Shown: positions 7,844 through 17,935 of the stretch, piece after piece | Layout: each line of letters starts with the position of its first letter | How positions within the stretch are numbered: the first letter of the stretch is position 1 | Program-made: the position numbers and the translations under genes | NCBI GenBank assembly: GCA_002726865.1 | Contig: PBSW01000031.1 | Coordinates: forward strand, 1 to 64,000 | DNA from: Candidatus Bathyarchaeota archaeon | Lineage (GTDB): Archaea; Thermoproteota; Bathyarchaeia; TCS64 | Direction of reading: 5' to 3' | DNA length: 64,000 nucleotides | The notes under the pieces: generated by a model | What the model saw: only the letters and a program-made list of their open reading frames with translations | The model's database searches: none | Told to the model about the DNA's origin: nothing

Positions 7844-9739
7844 CTAGACGTCTTTAGATAAACTGAGGGACTGGTAGACGAAAGCCAAGACATCCGCCTC
7901 TTCTGAAATCTTGGTCTCTGGGGTCGCTCCTGCGTGGCCGCTTTTGGTCTCAACCCGGAGGAAGCTCTTGTGGCCGTGATCTTCTAAAAGGGCGGCGAAC
8001 TTGAGGGCGTGAGCTGGGTGAACCCTGTCGTCATGGAGCCCGGTAAACAGAAGTGTTGGGGGATACCCCGTGCCTCTCCTGACGTTATGGTAGGGGGAGT
8101 AGCGAGAGAGGAACTCGACATCCTTCGGGTCCTCTGGGTTACCGTACTCGGGGACCCAGGCTTTGCCTATCAAGAGCTCATGGAACCTCGCCATATCAAG
8201 TACGGGGTAGCCGATTACTGCACCGTCGAGGATCTCGGGGCGTTGCGTCATGGTCGCCCCGACTAAGAGCCCCCCGTTGCTCCTGCCTGTGACTACGACT
8301 GTGGACCCCTCCTCCCGGAGCTTCTCAATGACCGAGATGAAATCGTCGAAGACGTTCTGCTTCCTATCCCTCATCCCGGCCCGATGCCACTCTTCACCGT
8401 TCTCGGTTCCACCTCGGAGATTGGCGTAGATGAATGCCCCACCGTCCTCAAGGAGGGGAATGGCGCTGGGGAAGTAAACTGGGGTTAACGGGATCGAGAA
8501 GCCCCCATATCCGTATAGGAGAGCCTTAACAGGTTTGACGCCTTTTTTCTTAACAAGAAACGAATGGACCTGAGTCCCATCTTTGGAGGTGGACCAGAGG
8601 TCATTAATGTCAAAATCGCCGGGCGCATCTTCAGATGTGAGAAGGTTTAGCCCATCCTCTCCTAGGCGGTAGACTCTATGAGGGGTGGTAAACGACTGGT
8701 ATTTGAAGAAGAAGTCGGAGCCGTCTGTCGTCAGTGAGGATACAGAGCCGGGGGCCTCGAAATCAAACTCGTCGATGAGGTGTCCCTCGAGGTCGTGGCG
8801 CCTGACAATTGATGATGCATCCACCATGTAGATGGAAACGAGGTTATCCGCCGTGGATATGACGCCTTGGAGGACCTCCTTTCCTTCTCCTAGGACGGTC
8901 TCCACGGACCCGGCATCGTCGATGGAGAGGACCTGCCCCCATCCGTTCCCCTCGAATGATGCCACGAGATACTTGCCCCGAACGCGGTCGATCGGGTAAG
9001 CTAGGAAATCATTGCCTCCGTAGATCTTCTCCCAGGAGTCGGGGCTCGCGAGCTCGCCCGCGATGGCGGTGCTCCTGTGCCAGCCGTAGCTCATCACGAG
9101 GAGAGCCTTCTCGCTATGGAGACTCTCTCCCATGCTCAACCCGTGGGAGGTGGGAACCCCTGAGCCGTACACCATCTCATCCTGGCCACCATCCCTAAGG
9201 AAGACCCGGCTGGTTGGGGGTTTGACACCATCTGGAGTAGCGGTCTCCCTATAGGACCTAACGTAGTAGAAACGGTCATCATCTAACCAGGTCACGTCAT
9301 TTGTGACCCCCTCGAGCCGATCAAACTGCTCACCAGAGTCGGTGTCCATGAGATCAGTGTATCCCTTATCGGACCCTGCGTAAGAGTAGTTGAGAGCGTA
9401 TCGGTCGCCATCTGGGTCTGGGTGAACGTATTTGATAAGGATATCATCGCCGAGGTCCCTCGAGTCCATGAGACCTTGGAACGATCCGTCTCGATGAATG
9501 AGCTTGACCTTGTAAGCACCCTCCTCCCGGGTGAGGGCGAAGACCCCCCGTCTTGATGCCTTGAGGGAGATGACCACGGGGATGCTGTAGTAGGCTGCGA
9601 TACGGGATCTGAGACTATTCGAGATCGGGGCTAACGCGCTTCTAGTTTCAGCGTCTCGGACGGTTGCCCAATCGATCACCTTTGGGTTTTCCAGATTTTC
9701 GAGCCAGAGGTGGGGATCTTCGTCCTGGTTGAACGGCAT
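7844..9739 (-). CDS. Prolyl oligopeptidase family serine peptidase (S9A-like)
   Basis: A 631-residue peptidase with an N-terminal beta-propeller and a C-terminal alpha/beta hydrolase. The family N-terminus DPHLWLENLEN is present. The nucleophile lies in GRSNGG (family GGSNGG), the aspartate in GLHDDRVHP and the histidine in KSGHAG, so the triad is complete. It should cleave short peptides after proline in the cytoplasm, since no signal peptide is seen. Together with an S9C enzyme (35.0 kb) and an M55 peptidase (47.1 kb) it points to peptide catabolism. Start ATG 9739. Confidence 0.9.
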   Translation of the reverse strand: MPFNQDEDPHLWLENLENPKVIDWATVRDAETRSALAPISNSLRSRIAAYYSIPVVISLKASRRGVFALTREEGAYKVKLIHRDGSFQGLMDSRDLGDDILIKYVHPDPDGDRYALNYSYAGSDKGYTDLMDTDSGEQFDRLEGVTNDVTWLDDDRFYYVRSYRETATPDGVKPPTSRVFLRDGGQDEMVYGSGVPTSHGLSMGESLHSEKALLVMSYGWHRSTAIAGELASPDSWEKIYGGNDFLAYPIDRVRGKYLVASFEGNGWGQVLSIDDAGSVETVLGEGKEVLQGVISTADNLVSIYMVDASSIVRRHDLEGHLIDEFDFEAPGSVSSLTTDGSDFFFKYQSFTTPHRVYRLGEDGLNLLTSEDAPGDFDINDLWSTSKDGTQVHSFLVKKKGVKPVKALLYGYGGFSIPLTPVYFPSAIPLLEDGGAFIYANLRGGTENGEEWHRAGMRDRKQNVFDDFISVIEKLREEGSTVVVTGRSNGGLLVGATMTQRPEILDGAVIGYPVLDMARFHELLIGKAWVPEYGNPEDPKDVEFLSRYSPYHNVRRGTGYPPTLLFTGLHDDRVHPAHALKFAALLEDHGHKSFLRVETKSGHAGATPETKISEEADVLAFVYQSLSLSKDV

Positions 9740-9839
9740 GGGTTGACACCTGTCAAAACTCCGCTACTCTATTATAACAGGTTATTGCGATTCCCGGTCT
9801 CTTGCGGGAAAAAAATGTCTTGAAATGAAATTCAGGCTA

Positions 9840-10655
9840 TCAAATATTACGATTATTGATTAAGAGTCCAAATATCGCAATTAGAAGACCAAGGAATATG
9901 GACGCTATCGGGAATCCGGGGATACCCTGCGTTGCTTCAGGTGATGGTGTAGATTCACTAACTGTTTCCATAGGCTCAACTATCAAGGAATAACTGTCGG
10001 GGGTAATCTCCAACGGAAACGAAGATATCTCAAAGGGAGCGGTTCTTCCCGAATTGATATCTTCCGGATTCGTAAATGTGAAACTTGTCCCAATAACCGT
10101 TCCATCTGAATCATAGTAAGTAGCAATAACTTGTACTTACGTCGCATCAACCGATCCAGTGTTTTCTACTTCTCCCTGAATGTTGTAATATCCTAACTCA
10201 GTTCCTGCAGTCACTCCTTTGACCTCAAGTTCCCGATAAGGAGACACTGAGGTAACCATGTGATCGGCTACAACCACTTTGTAATGATCTACAGCCAGGT
10301 TCTCATCGGGAAATGAAGAAAGCGTAAAGGGGGCTTTGTCACCTGGTTTTAGGATGCCGAATGTTGCCCCAACGAATGTGAACGAGGTGGAGATTACGTT
10401 GTTACTGGCATCATAGAAGGTTACAGTTAGTTCAACATACTCCAAGTTTTGACTTCCAATATTCTGAACTTCGCCTACGACAGAGGAATAACCTACAGAA
10501 ACATAGTAACTATGGCTTAAAACCTCAATAACATCACTAGACTCAGTAATGCTTGTGATTTCATGATCAGCGTATACAGAGCAGGTCCCCGATATCGTGG
10601 TTAATAATAAGAAAAGAAAACAGATCTTTATCTTAATTATAAAGTATCTTTGCAC
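9840..10655 (-). pseudogene. Surface protein with two FxLYD-like repeats, interrupted by one TAA
   Basis: The frame opens at ATG 10655 with a signal peptide (hydrophobic FLFLLLTTISGTC), then a repeat centred on VTFYDASNNVISTSFTF. At 10137-10139 a TAA interrupts the second repeat. The same frame then continues without shift through ATYYDSDGTVIGTSFTF, a PT/SE-rich linker and a C-terminal membrane helix with GIPGFPIASIFLGLL, ending at TGA 9840. Aligning the repeats puts the stop where repeat 1 has Tyr, so one base change (TAC/TAT to TAA) explains it. Composition is more A/T-rich than the neighbours, hinting at transfer. Alternatives: sequencing error, or a truncated secreted form. Confidence 0.75.
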
Positions 10656-10911
10656 ATTAATCTATAAAAATTTAATTAAAAATAAAAGTATTTATGAATT
10701 ATTGATTGAGTTCGGCATAAACTTGGGATATATGACAAATAGTAGATCACAAAAGTTCATGAAATTGGAAATTGACATAGCGATTTTATATCTCAGCCAA
10801 CCGATAAGCACTACATGTAGAATTACTCCACACTAGCAATACTTCACACGCGGTGACCCTAACTGAAATCTCCCGCATCCTTTGAGTTCGATCTAGGTCA
10901 AATTGTGCCCC

Positions 10912-11415
10912 TTAACTCGGCTTGCCTGCATACTCGCCCCAGCTTACGATCTCTTCAAGGCTCTTACGCTCCTTGGGAACTTTGACCTCATCGGGCTCTC
11001 CTAATGGTGTCAAAGCTATCACTTTCAGCTCGTCGGGGATCCCTAGAATCTCCTTAATCTCCGCATCTCTCTTGGTACAACTAACCCAACAGGTCCCGAG
11101 ACCTAGATCCCTCGCCGCGAGGACGATATGCTCCCCTGCAATCCCCACGTCATTCAGGTGCCAGTTAGGTGAAGCCACAGGATCTGCGAGAAACACTATA
11201 ATCACCGGAGCATCAGCTACCCACGCCCGGCGACCCGCCAGCTTCACCCTGACTCCCTTGTCTTCCACAACTATAAAGTGCCAAGGTTGACGGTGGCCTG
11301 AGGAGGGGGCGATTCTCGCCGCCTCAAGTATCGTCATCAGAGATTCCCTGGGCACTGGGGTTCCCTTGTACTTGCGGATGCTCCGCCTCGTTTTAATAAC
11401 ATCATCAAACTCCAT
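10912..11415 (-). CDS. Nitroreductase family FMN protein
   Basis: A 167-residue FMN-dependent oxidoreductase. The family opening is clear: RRSIRKYKGTPVP, then ILEAARIAPSSGHRQPWHFIVV, which contacts FMN phosphate. The middle GIAGEHIVLAARDLGLGTCWV and the C-terminal ELKVIALTPLGEPDE blocks match the short archaeal/clostridial subgroup. The electron acceptor is unknown; such enzymes reduce nitro or quinone-like compounds, or act in flavin or cofactor metabolism. Upstream is an A/T-rich gap with no gene. Confidence 0.9.
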   Translation of the reverse strand: MEFDDVIKTRRSIRKYKGTPVPRESLMTILEAARIAPSSGHRQPWHFIVVEDKGVRVKLAGRRAWVADAPVIIVFLADPVASPNWHLNDVGIAGEHIVLAARDLGLGTCWVSCTKRDAEIKEILGIPDELKVIALTPLGEPDEVKVPKERKSLEEIVSWGEYAGKPS

Positions 11416-11495
11416 TCAAATCACCTATACAAGTACACAAATAACCTGCACGATCCTATGATATTATTTTAACTGAATGCTTTAAGAAAAGTTTT

Positions 11496-12857
11496 TTATG
11501 GCCAGTGCCACGGAGCTTCCAGCTCTAAACGGAAAGCCCCCGTCTTCTCCTTATTGTATCGGACCTTGGGTTTCAAAAGATGCCTCTGAGCCCTCGGAGG
11601 AGGCATAAATAGCCCCTCTCCAATCTGCCTCGCCTCCTCCACTGTTTGCTTCTCTAGCTTGGCTCCTCTGAAACTACAGCTCTTGCATCGGAATCCTTTT
11701 CCCCGTCCCATCGACTCCATGCTCCCGCTACACTCCGGACATCTTGGGTTCACCTTGCGAAGGTCCCTAACAAGTGCCAATATTTCGAGCTTCTCCAAAT
11801 TGAATGTAACCCGATCACCAAAAGAACTACCTCGAACTCCTCCATACACGCGGACTCGGTCCCCGGAGATCAGTTTCCGAACGATATCCCTTAAAGCGCC
11901 TGTGGGCTCATAGGCAGCACAATCAACACTCCCCGTCTCGTCCATGAGCCCAACAAATACATGCCCCCCCTGAACTGTCTTCGGGAGACCTAAAATAAGA
12001 CCCTCAAGGACGCCAGGACTATATGGTTTTAAAGATGATACGGGGATACGAGTATCAAAATGAGCGTCTGTGCCCTGATTGGTCCTGAAGATCACCCAAC
12101 TTTCCAAAGGCTCAGAATCCACCATTAGCCCCGCCTTCCTCACCGCTAACGGACCCTCACCACGGATCCCATATAGAACAGGGTCCGGCCCATTTGGCGC
12201 GATAAGAGCTTGGCCCGTCTCCGGATCCAGGTTATTAAATGTGGCTCCGGCGGTTGCCTTGTTCATGCGTACCACTGAGTCACGGTCAACTTGTCTAGGG
12301 ATCCCCCAGTTCCCGGGCAATCTGTAAGCTAGGAACTCGTATGTGTGATCGCCTCTTTGGAGCCCTCCGACTGCAGCCAGTGCCCCGATGATCCCCCTCA
12401 TGTTCTTAAAGCCTATAGCTGAAGCCCCGTTATCATCGACCAACTTTAGCGCATTATCGAGGGATACAACGGTTTTCACCACTCTTTCAGAGAACTTGAT
12501 GATATCCGCCGGAACCGTACCTTCCAGAAAGACAACACCAGGATTGGTGTGGTCACAATGGAAATCCGCGTAGGATTCTACTAGCTCTAGGATCATCCTA
12601 TGTAATTTTTCCTCACGGGATTGGTTTATCTCCACACGGAGGCATATGGACCCGTTTCCCCGAGTCTTCCAAGGGACATTAGGATTCAGTCTCAGGAGGT
12701 TAGGATAATCAACGAACCGGGCTCCGAGACCGTTGAGCACATCAATAAGCCGGGCTGCAATGTAAGTTGTACAGCCTCCGCTGAGGGAGTCGGTATCATC
12801 GATCCCTATGTGAAGGAGCACAGCTTGAAACCTCTCAAATTGGTGAGACACCTCCAT
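11496..12857 (-). CDS. tiaS: tRNA(Ile2) 2-agmatinylcytidine synthetase
   Basis: A 453-residue archaeal enzyme that attaches agmatine to C34 of tRNA-Ile(CAU), so the codon AUA is read as isoleucine. LHIGIDDTDSLSGGCTTY marks the N-terminus. The kinase-like and ferredoxin-like central domains follow, then an OB fold (about 290-370) and a C-terminal zinc ribbon CPEC...CKSC. The tRNA-binding tail contains MPPPRAQRHLLKPKVR. ATG 12857 gives a 15-residue extension over the family start; GTG 12821 would give the usual VLLHIGIDDTDS opening and may be the true start. Divergent from the HTH-CBS gene. Confidence 0.93.
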   Translation of the reverse strand: MEVSHQFERFQAVLLHIGIDDTDSLSGGCTTYIAARLIDVLNGLGARFVDYPNLLRLNPNVPWKTRGNGSICLRVEINQSREEKLHRMILELVESYADFHCDHTNPGVVFLEGTVPADIIKFSERVVKTVVSLDNALKLVDDNGASAIGFKNMRGIIGALAAVGGLQRGDHTYEFLAYRLPGNWGIPRQVDRDSVVRMNKATAGATFNNLDPETGQALIAPNGPDPVLYGIRGEGPLAVRKAGLMVDSEPLESWVIFRTNQGTDAHFDTRIPVSSLKPYSPGVLEGLILGLPKTVQGGHVFVGLMDETGSVDCAAYEPTGALRDIVRKLISGDRVRVYGGVRGSSFGDRVTFNLEKLEILALVRDLRKVNPRCPECSGSMESMGRGKGFRCKSCSFRGAKLEKQTVEEARQIGEGLFMPPPRAQRHLLKPKVRYNKEKTGAFRLELEAPWHWP

Positions 12858-12990
12858 TAAAAAGGATGTCTGAACCTTGGAAGCATCAAAACTTTCCCAG
12901 ATGATCCTATGGATTCTATTCCAAAATGAATGTCGACTCCCAAAAAAAATTCCGAAAAGAATATATCGTAATTGAGATGAAATTTAACTC

Positions 12991-13545
12991 ATGCTCCCAG
13001 AAATAGACTCGATCTCTCACAGGCGACGGGCCCTTGGACTCACCCAGACCCAACTCGCAAAGAAGGCCGAGGTAAGCCAGTCCTACATAGCCAAGCTCGA
13101 GGCCAGGAAAATCGAGCCCTCCTACACCAGGATAAGGTCGATCCTGAAGGTCCTTAATGGATTGGAGAGAGGAAATGAGAAGAAGGCGGAAGAGATCATG
13201 TCCAAGGAGATCGTGAACATCCAGATGGACGACCTAATTCGAAAGACAATGGACATAATGTGGGACACTGGTTTCTCCCAGATCCCGGTGATGGACGGCG
13301 AGAGGCCTGTAGGGAGCATAACCGAGAGGACAATCATCGACACCATGAGGAATGGGCGCATTGAGATCCCCATGGGGGAGCAATCCATCTCGACAATCAT
13401 GGACGAACCATTTCCCCAAGTCGGAGAGGCCGCCCCAATTTCCATCATCGCCGAACTCCTGAGAAACTACCCGGCTATCATAGTCCAACGACGAGATAAA
13501 ATCACAGGGATAATCACCAAGGCAGATCTCCTGAAGACACTATAA
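12991..13545 (+). CDS. Transcriptional regulator with HTH-XRE and paired CBS domains
   Basis: A 184-residue protein. Residues 8-55 form an XRE helix-turn-helix (RRALGLTQTQLAKKAEVSQSYIAKLE). A tandem CBS pair (about 68-182) follows, beginning EIMSKEIVNIQ and ending GIITKADLLKTL. CBS pairs bind adenosyl nucleotides, so this is probably a DNA-binding protein that senses cell energy or S-adenosylmethionine status. This architecture is widespread in archaea. It sits alone, divergent from tiaS; targets are unknown. Confidence 0.88.
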   Translation: MLPEIDSISHRRRALGLTQTQLAKKAEVSQSYIAKLEARKIEPSYTRIRSILKVLNGLERGNEKKAEEIMSKEIVNIQMDDLIRKTMDIMWDTGFSQIPVMDGERPVGSITERTIIDTMRNGRIEIPMGEQSISTIMDEPFPQVGEAAPISIIAELLRNYPAIIVQRRDKITGIITKADLLKTL

Positions 13546-13822
13546 ACTGACCGCTTAACTCAACAGGTATTCAAATAATCGGTTTTGATGATTACATATC
13601 AATTCGTGCACGTTTTTTGCATCAGACTTTGGAAGATATTTTAATAAAAATCCCTAACATTAGGGTCACTGCAGACTAAATACAGTAAAATGAAAGGCTG
13701 GGAGTGATGGCATATACTTTACACGCGTAAGAACTCAGTCTTAAACATTCAAACTCGCACAAGGACTGAAAAGGTCAACACAGATTATCAGATTAAAAAC
13801 AGTGAGTTGATCGGTCTTTGCA

Positions 13823-14050
13823 TTAGACGACGATCATCGTGAGAGTTGAGCGGACCTTATCCAGACGGCGGATCTTCCAGCTGATTGTGTCCTTGAGCTC
13901 TTGCATCGTCTCGGTCCCGATCCTGGCTATAATGTCGTAGACGCCATAAACCATGTGGGCCTCTTTGACCTCCTCGATCGCCTTTAAATCCTTTAGCACC
14001 TCGGTCTCCGAGCCGATCTCGGCGTTTATTAGTACAAAAGCAGTCGCCAT
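13823..14050 (-). CDS. Stand-alone Lrp/AsnC ligand-binding (RAM) domain protein
   Basis: A 75-residue protein consisting only of the alpha/beta amino-acid-binding domain of Lrp regulators: TAFVLINAEIGSETEVLKDL, then VKEAHMVYGVYDIIARI and STLTMIVV. It lacks the helix-turn-helix, so it cannot bind DNA alone. Such proteins are thought to bind small ligands or to modulate full-length Lrp partners. Start ATG 14050. No obvious operon partner. Confidence 0.85.
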   Translation of the reverse strand: MATAFVLINAEIGSETEVLKDLKAIEEVKEAHMVYGVYDIIARIGTETMQELKDTISWKIRRLDKVRSTLTMIVV

Positions 14051-14257
14051 AAGTTTACCTCAATTATTTTAATCTAACAGGAATACTTAACGTTTGCTAG
14101 CATCGAAGTTAACTAGAGTTTTCCCTTATTTCCGTGAAAAAACACAACAGATGTTCGTTGTTCAGAGGGAGTATACCGAATAAACCGGGGAAATTAAAGG
14201 CCTAGCCTTACGCGAATCTTAAGAACCGGCAAGACTTGATGACAGACGGGAAAGGCA

Positions 14258-15778
14258 ATGCACCCAAACGGAACGTTTACCTCCCGTGAGATGAAGGCCG
14301 TGGAGATGAACTCAGACTACCTCCAGGTCTCTAAGCTCCAACTCATGGAAAACGCTGGAAGTGCGGTTGCCTCCGCGATTATGATGCGCTACAGGAGGGA
14401 AACCAGCATTGACATCATCTGTGGCCTCGGGGGGAACGGGGGCGACGGATTCGTTGCCGCACGGCATCTTGCAGGTGCAGGATATATCCCCCGGGTCGTC
14501 CTCCTAGGCCAAGCTAAAAATATTGGCTCCCTAGAAGCTCAGGTAAACTGGGACGCTCTCCAAGGAATGAGTGAAACAATCCGCATAATACAGGTAAGAG
14601 ACTCAGCGGAGATTAGTGATCTCAAAGGAGACGTGATTGTTGATGCGCTAATCGGGACAGGGGGGATAGGAACACTGGCATCGCCTTACATGGAAATGGT
14701 TGAAGCCATCAATGCATCAAAGGGATACACGATAGCAGTGGACATCCCCACAGGCATCAATGCGGACACCGGAGAAGTCACGGGTAGTGCAGTTAAAGCT
14801 GACTTGACCATCACGTTCCACAGAAAGAAAAAGGGGCTCATGATCGCCCAAGAATATATAGGAGAACTTGAAACTGCGCCTATTGGGATCCCCCCTGAAG
14901 CGGAACTCTTTGCAGGACCAGGAGATGCATTCATTGCCACGAACAAACGTTCTCCAAACTCCCACAAGGGAGACCACGGCATCCTCCTCGTAATCGGCGG
15001 GAGTGAGACCTATTCCGGGGCCCCTTCACTGGCCGCGATGGCTGCGTATGCGACAGGAGTAGACATTGTCTACATTGCAGCCCCCGAATCCGTTGCGTCT
15101 GTCATAGCTGGTTTCTCTCCAAGCTTAATCACAGTTAAGCTGAAGGGGTCTAGACTAAACTCTAGGAACGCTGAGAAGATAGGCGCCCTCTATACTAAAA
15201 TCAATGCAGCAATCATCGGTCCTGGCCTGGGACTCCACACAGAAACCAAGGAAGCCGTAATGGAGATAGTTACAGAGCTTGAGAGGGAGAAGATTCCAGT
15301 TCTTATCGATGCGGACGCTTTGAAAAGTTATCCGTTTAGGAGAGAGATTAAAACGGATGCAGTCTTCACCCCACACTCTAAAGAGTTCTGGATCCTAACT
15401 AAAAAGTCCCCCTCAGGGACTCTTGAAGAGAGAGGAGAGATGGTGAGGAAAGAGGCGGAGAGGCTAGGTGCCACGATACTTCTCAAGGGAAACATCGATA
15501 TTGTGAGCAACGGATCATGTACGCGGTTCAATAGGACGGGGAATCCCGGAATGACAATCGGTGGAACAGGCGATGTCCTCTCTGGGATCTCGGGTGCATT
15601 CTTAGCCCAGAGAATACCGCCTCTAGAATCGGCAGTTGCCGCTGCTTTCATCAATGGGGTGGCAGGAGACATTGCCGTGAGAGAGAAGGGTTACCGTATA
15701 GAGCCCAGAGATTTAATAGAAAAAATTCCTTATGTCATCGAGGATGCGCTCCAAGGACGTCTTAGAACCTCCTACTGA
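14258..15778 (+). CDS. nnr: Bifunctional NAD(P)HX epimerase / dehydratase
   Basis: A 506-residue metabolite-repair enzyme that restores hydrated NADH/NADPH. The N-terminal YjeF-type epimerase domain (about 1-215) has LMENAGSAVA and GGNGGDGFVAARHL. The C-terminal YjeF_C ADP-dependent dehydratase (about 230-500) has GDHGILLVIGGSETYSGAPS, the GPGLG loop, TPHSKEF and the nucleotide/catalytic motif GNPGMTIGGTGDVLSG. Length and domain order match the fused archaeal/bacterial enzyme. Single gene with an untranslated leader of unknown length. Confidence 0.94.
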   Translation: MHPNGTFTSREMKAVEMNSDYLQVSKLQLMENAGSAVASAIMMRYRRETSIDIICGLGGNGGDGFVAARHLAGAGYIPRVVLLGQAKNIGSLEAQVNWDALQGMSETIRIIQVRDSAEISDLKGDVIVDALIGTGGIGTLASPYMEMVEAINASKGYTIAVDIPTGINADTGEVTGSAVKADLTITFHRKKKGLMIAQEYIGELETAPIGIPPEAELFAGPGDAFIATNKRSPNSHKGDHGILLVIGGSETYSGAPSLAAMAAYATGVDIVYIAAPESVASVIAGFSPSLITVKLKGSRLNSRNAEKIGALYTKINAAIIGPGLGLHTETKEAVMEIVTELEREKIPVLIDADALKSYPFRREIKTDAVFTPHSKEFWILTKKSPSGTLEERGEMVRKEAERLGATILLKGNIDIVSNGSCTRFNRTGNPGMTIGGTGDVLSGISGAFLAQRIPPLESAVAAAFINGVAGDIAVREKGYRIEPRDLIEKIPYVIEDALQGRLRTSY

Positions 15779-15912
15779 TATAGAAATTTTTGTAGGAGCC
15801 GTTTTTTCGCTCCAATATTTTTCAAAGGTTCAACAGGACACCCATTCAGGTGACTGTAAATATCTAAAGGGTGTTAGGCTCAAAAGAGAAGAACAGGGCA
15901 TCCACTTAAATT

Positions 15913-16110
15913 TCAGTAGGAGCAGCTTGAGGCGGCCTCTAACTCCATAAGGGCTCCCGTCTTTTTGAAGTAGCTAAGTACGTCTTCTCTATTCTTGTTT
16001 AGATCGTACTAGCTGCTTGTCCTCTTATCGTTCATATCTTCTCCGGGTCGATTTCCATAATGAGAACCTGCTGGATGTGCGCGTCCAGAACCATCTGCAA
16101 GGGATTCTAG
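15913..16110 (-). pseudogene. Decayed gene fragment, unknown family
   Basis: Two coding-like pieces can be read on the minus strand, one after the other but in different frames. The first contains PLQMVLDAHIQQVLIMEIDP. The second contains LNKNREDVLSYFKKTGALME and has an in-frame TAG before it. Helical, acidic text and a clean stop at 15913 look like the C-terminus of a former gene. I cannot name the family. Confidence 0.35.
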
Positions 16111-16454
16111 AAATTGCAGAATTAAACGTGACTCAATTAGGTAAATAATTCGCTTAGATCAATGTTTAAGAGTGAAGATAAGTTAAATCACTATCAAAGT
16201 GAATGCCTCTAATTACCCTTATTCATGCCACCATACATGAAAAGGAGGTCAAAAAGAGAATAATTAAGACCATAACTTAGAACCAGAGATTAAGGGTGTA
16301 TCAGCTAGAGACAATAAACACATATAAAGAAGCCTTCGTTTTAGATCATTGGTTCTGAAGGGGTTCTATGAAATTTGCCGGACTGGATGAAAAAATTATC
16401 ACCGTAGCCCCTTCGTGAGATATACTTAGGATAGTAAGTCAAGGGTTCCCAGAT
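16111..16454. other. A/T-rich gap, no gene seen
   Basis: 344 bases upstream of tfb. A/T-rich, with stops in all frames and several T/A boxes. Presumably contains the tfb promoter, but no element stands out enough to assign. Confidence 0.4.
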
Positions 16455-17411
16455 ATGGCCCTAAGGCAAGCAGAGGATGGGAGTAGTGACTTGATCAAAA
16501 GTGAGAAAATAACGGGTTGCCAAGAGTGCGGCAAAAGTAATCTGTTCCAGGACAATGAGGCGGGGGAGCTTATCTGTCAAAGTTGTGGCATGGTCGTTTC
16601 ATCCGAACTATTCGACCACGGGCCAGAGTGGAGAGCCTTCAACCTCGAGCAACGGGAGAAAAGGACCAGGGTGGGTGCACCCTTAACATGGACGATCCAC
16701 GACAAGGGTCTCTCAACCATCATAGACTGGACAGGGAGAGACATTTACGGTCGAGGGCTTAGGCCTGAGCAGAGGGCACAAGCGTATCGCCTCAGGAAAT
16801 GGAACCGACGGTCCAAGGTGTCTGGGGCCAGCGAGAGGAACCTCGCGTATGCCCTCTCAGAGTTGACAAAGATATCGTACAAGCTTAATTTGCCTAAAAA
16901 CGTCCTCGAAACTGCTTCAGTGATCTACCGCCAAGTCGTAGGGAAACGACTCATAAGGGGACGCTCAATCCAGGGAGTGGCAGCAGCATCTATTTACATG
17001 GCATGCCGTCAATGCAAGGTGATCCGTACCCTCGAGGAAGTAGGAAAAGCCTCGAACATCTCGAAGAAAGAGAGCGGTCGCAACTATAGATTTCTCCTTC
17101 GAAAGCTTGAGACCCGAGTTCCCCCAGTGGAAGCAAAGAGTTATGTCTCCAAATTTGTGAACCAGCTTATTCTCTCTGGGAGTGTCGAGAACCTCGCGAT
17201 GAAAATATTGACGCAGGCTTCGGAGATGAGACTAACGAGCGGCAGAGGGCCGGCTGGGATCGCAGCGGCCGCAACCTATATCGCTAGTCTCCTTACGGAT
17301 GAGCGCCGCACTCAGGGTGAGATCGCCAGGGGCGCCCAGGTAACTGAGGTCACCATCAGGAACAGGTACAAGGAACTCACCCAGAAACTCACAATCAAGA
17401 TGGACCTGTAG
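16455..17411 (+). CDS. tfb: Transcription initiation factor IIB (TFB)
   Basis: A 318-residue archaeal TFB that bridges TBP/TATA and RNA polymerase. The N-terminal zinc ribbon is CQEC...CQSC (spacing C-x2-C-x15-C-x2-C, residues about 22-43). The B-reader/linker region DHGPEWRAFN...RVGAPLTW follows, then two cyclin folds (about 120-215 and 220-315), the first with RGRSIQGVAAASIYMACRQ and the second with GRGPAGIAAAATYIASLL. The C-terminal helix EVTIRNRYKEL is the BRE-recognition helix. Start ATG 16455. Confidence 0.96.
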   Translation: MALRQAEDGSSDLIKSEKITGCQECGKSNLFQDNEAGELICQSCGMVVSSELFDHGPEWRAFNLEQREKRTRVGAPLTWTIHDKGLSTIIDWTGRDIYGRGLRPEQRAQAYRLRKWNRRSKVSGASERNLAYALSELTKISYKLNLPKNVLETASVIYRQVVGKRLIRGRSIQGVAAASIYMACRQCKVIRTLEEVGKASNISKKESGRNYRFLLRKLETRVPPVEAKSYVSKFVNQLILSGSVENLAMKILTQASEMRLTSGRGPAGIAAAATYIASLLTDERRTQGEIARGAQVTEVTIRNRYKELTQKLTIKMDL

Positions 17412-17478
17412 CCCCATTAAGTCTAGGCTGATTAGCCTCTTTTCCTTTTTTGAAAACGTGAATAGATTGGTTTGTAAG

Positions 17479-17935
17479 TTAGGGGTCGAACTCGTCGCAC
17501 ACCCGTTCGAGCCAGTACTGATGCTTCCTTTTTTCCTGGCGGGAGGCCTCAAACATCCCACCTATCAGCTTTCCCTCAAAGTCTCCTAATTGCCTTAAGC
17601 AATAGTTGGGGGTTTCTTTCTCCAGTTGTGCCTTGAAGCGTAGGAACTGCTCATAGTCTGCTCCAGGAGAGAGGTAAGCACCGCTTTAGGTTTCCGCTGT
17701 TTCCATGTCAATGACCCTGTAGTGCAAGGACCCTATCCTGGCAATCTTCTCCGGTTGGTCCTAGCCTCGGCGAGTTCCTCTTGGGGGCACTCCTCGATCT
17801 CCAATAGTTCCTTGAGGACCACCTTTGAACTTGGGTTCTGAAGCTCGTTTATCGTGGTAGGTATGGCTGGATAAGCTGTTCAGCTATTATCACTGCGATG
17901 CTAAAGACGATCTCAACAGTCCACTTAGTCAATTA
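17479..17935 (-). pseudogene. Decayed gene, unknown family, at least two frameshifts and one stop
   Basis: On the minus strand, coding-like text can be followed across three frames. First WTVEIVFSIAVIIAEQLIQP; then NPSSKVVLKELLEIEECPQE; then KIARIGSLHYRVIDMETAET, a TAA, and in the same frame GAYLSPGADYEQFLRFKAQL onward to the final stop at 17479 (last residues RVCDEFDP). The continuity, rich amino acid mix and lack of any intact frame indicate a dead gene of about 150 codons or more. It occupies nearly the whole 600-base gap between tfb and the Nfn-like genes. Not recognised. Confidence 0.55.

Noticed and set aside
10137..10139. Pyrrolysine or selenocysteine recoding at the in-frame stop
   Set aside because: The codon is TAA, not TAG or TGA, so neither known recoding system applies.
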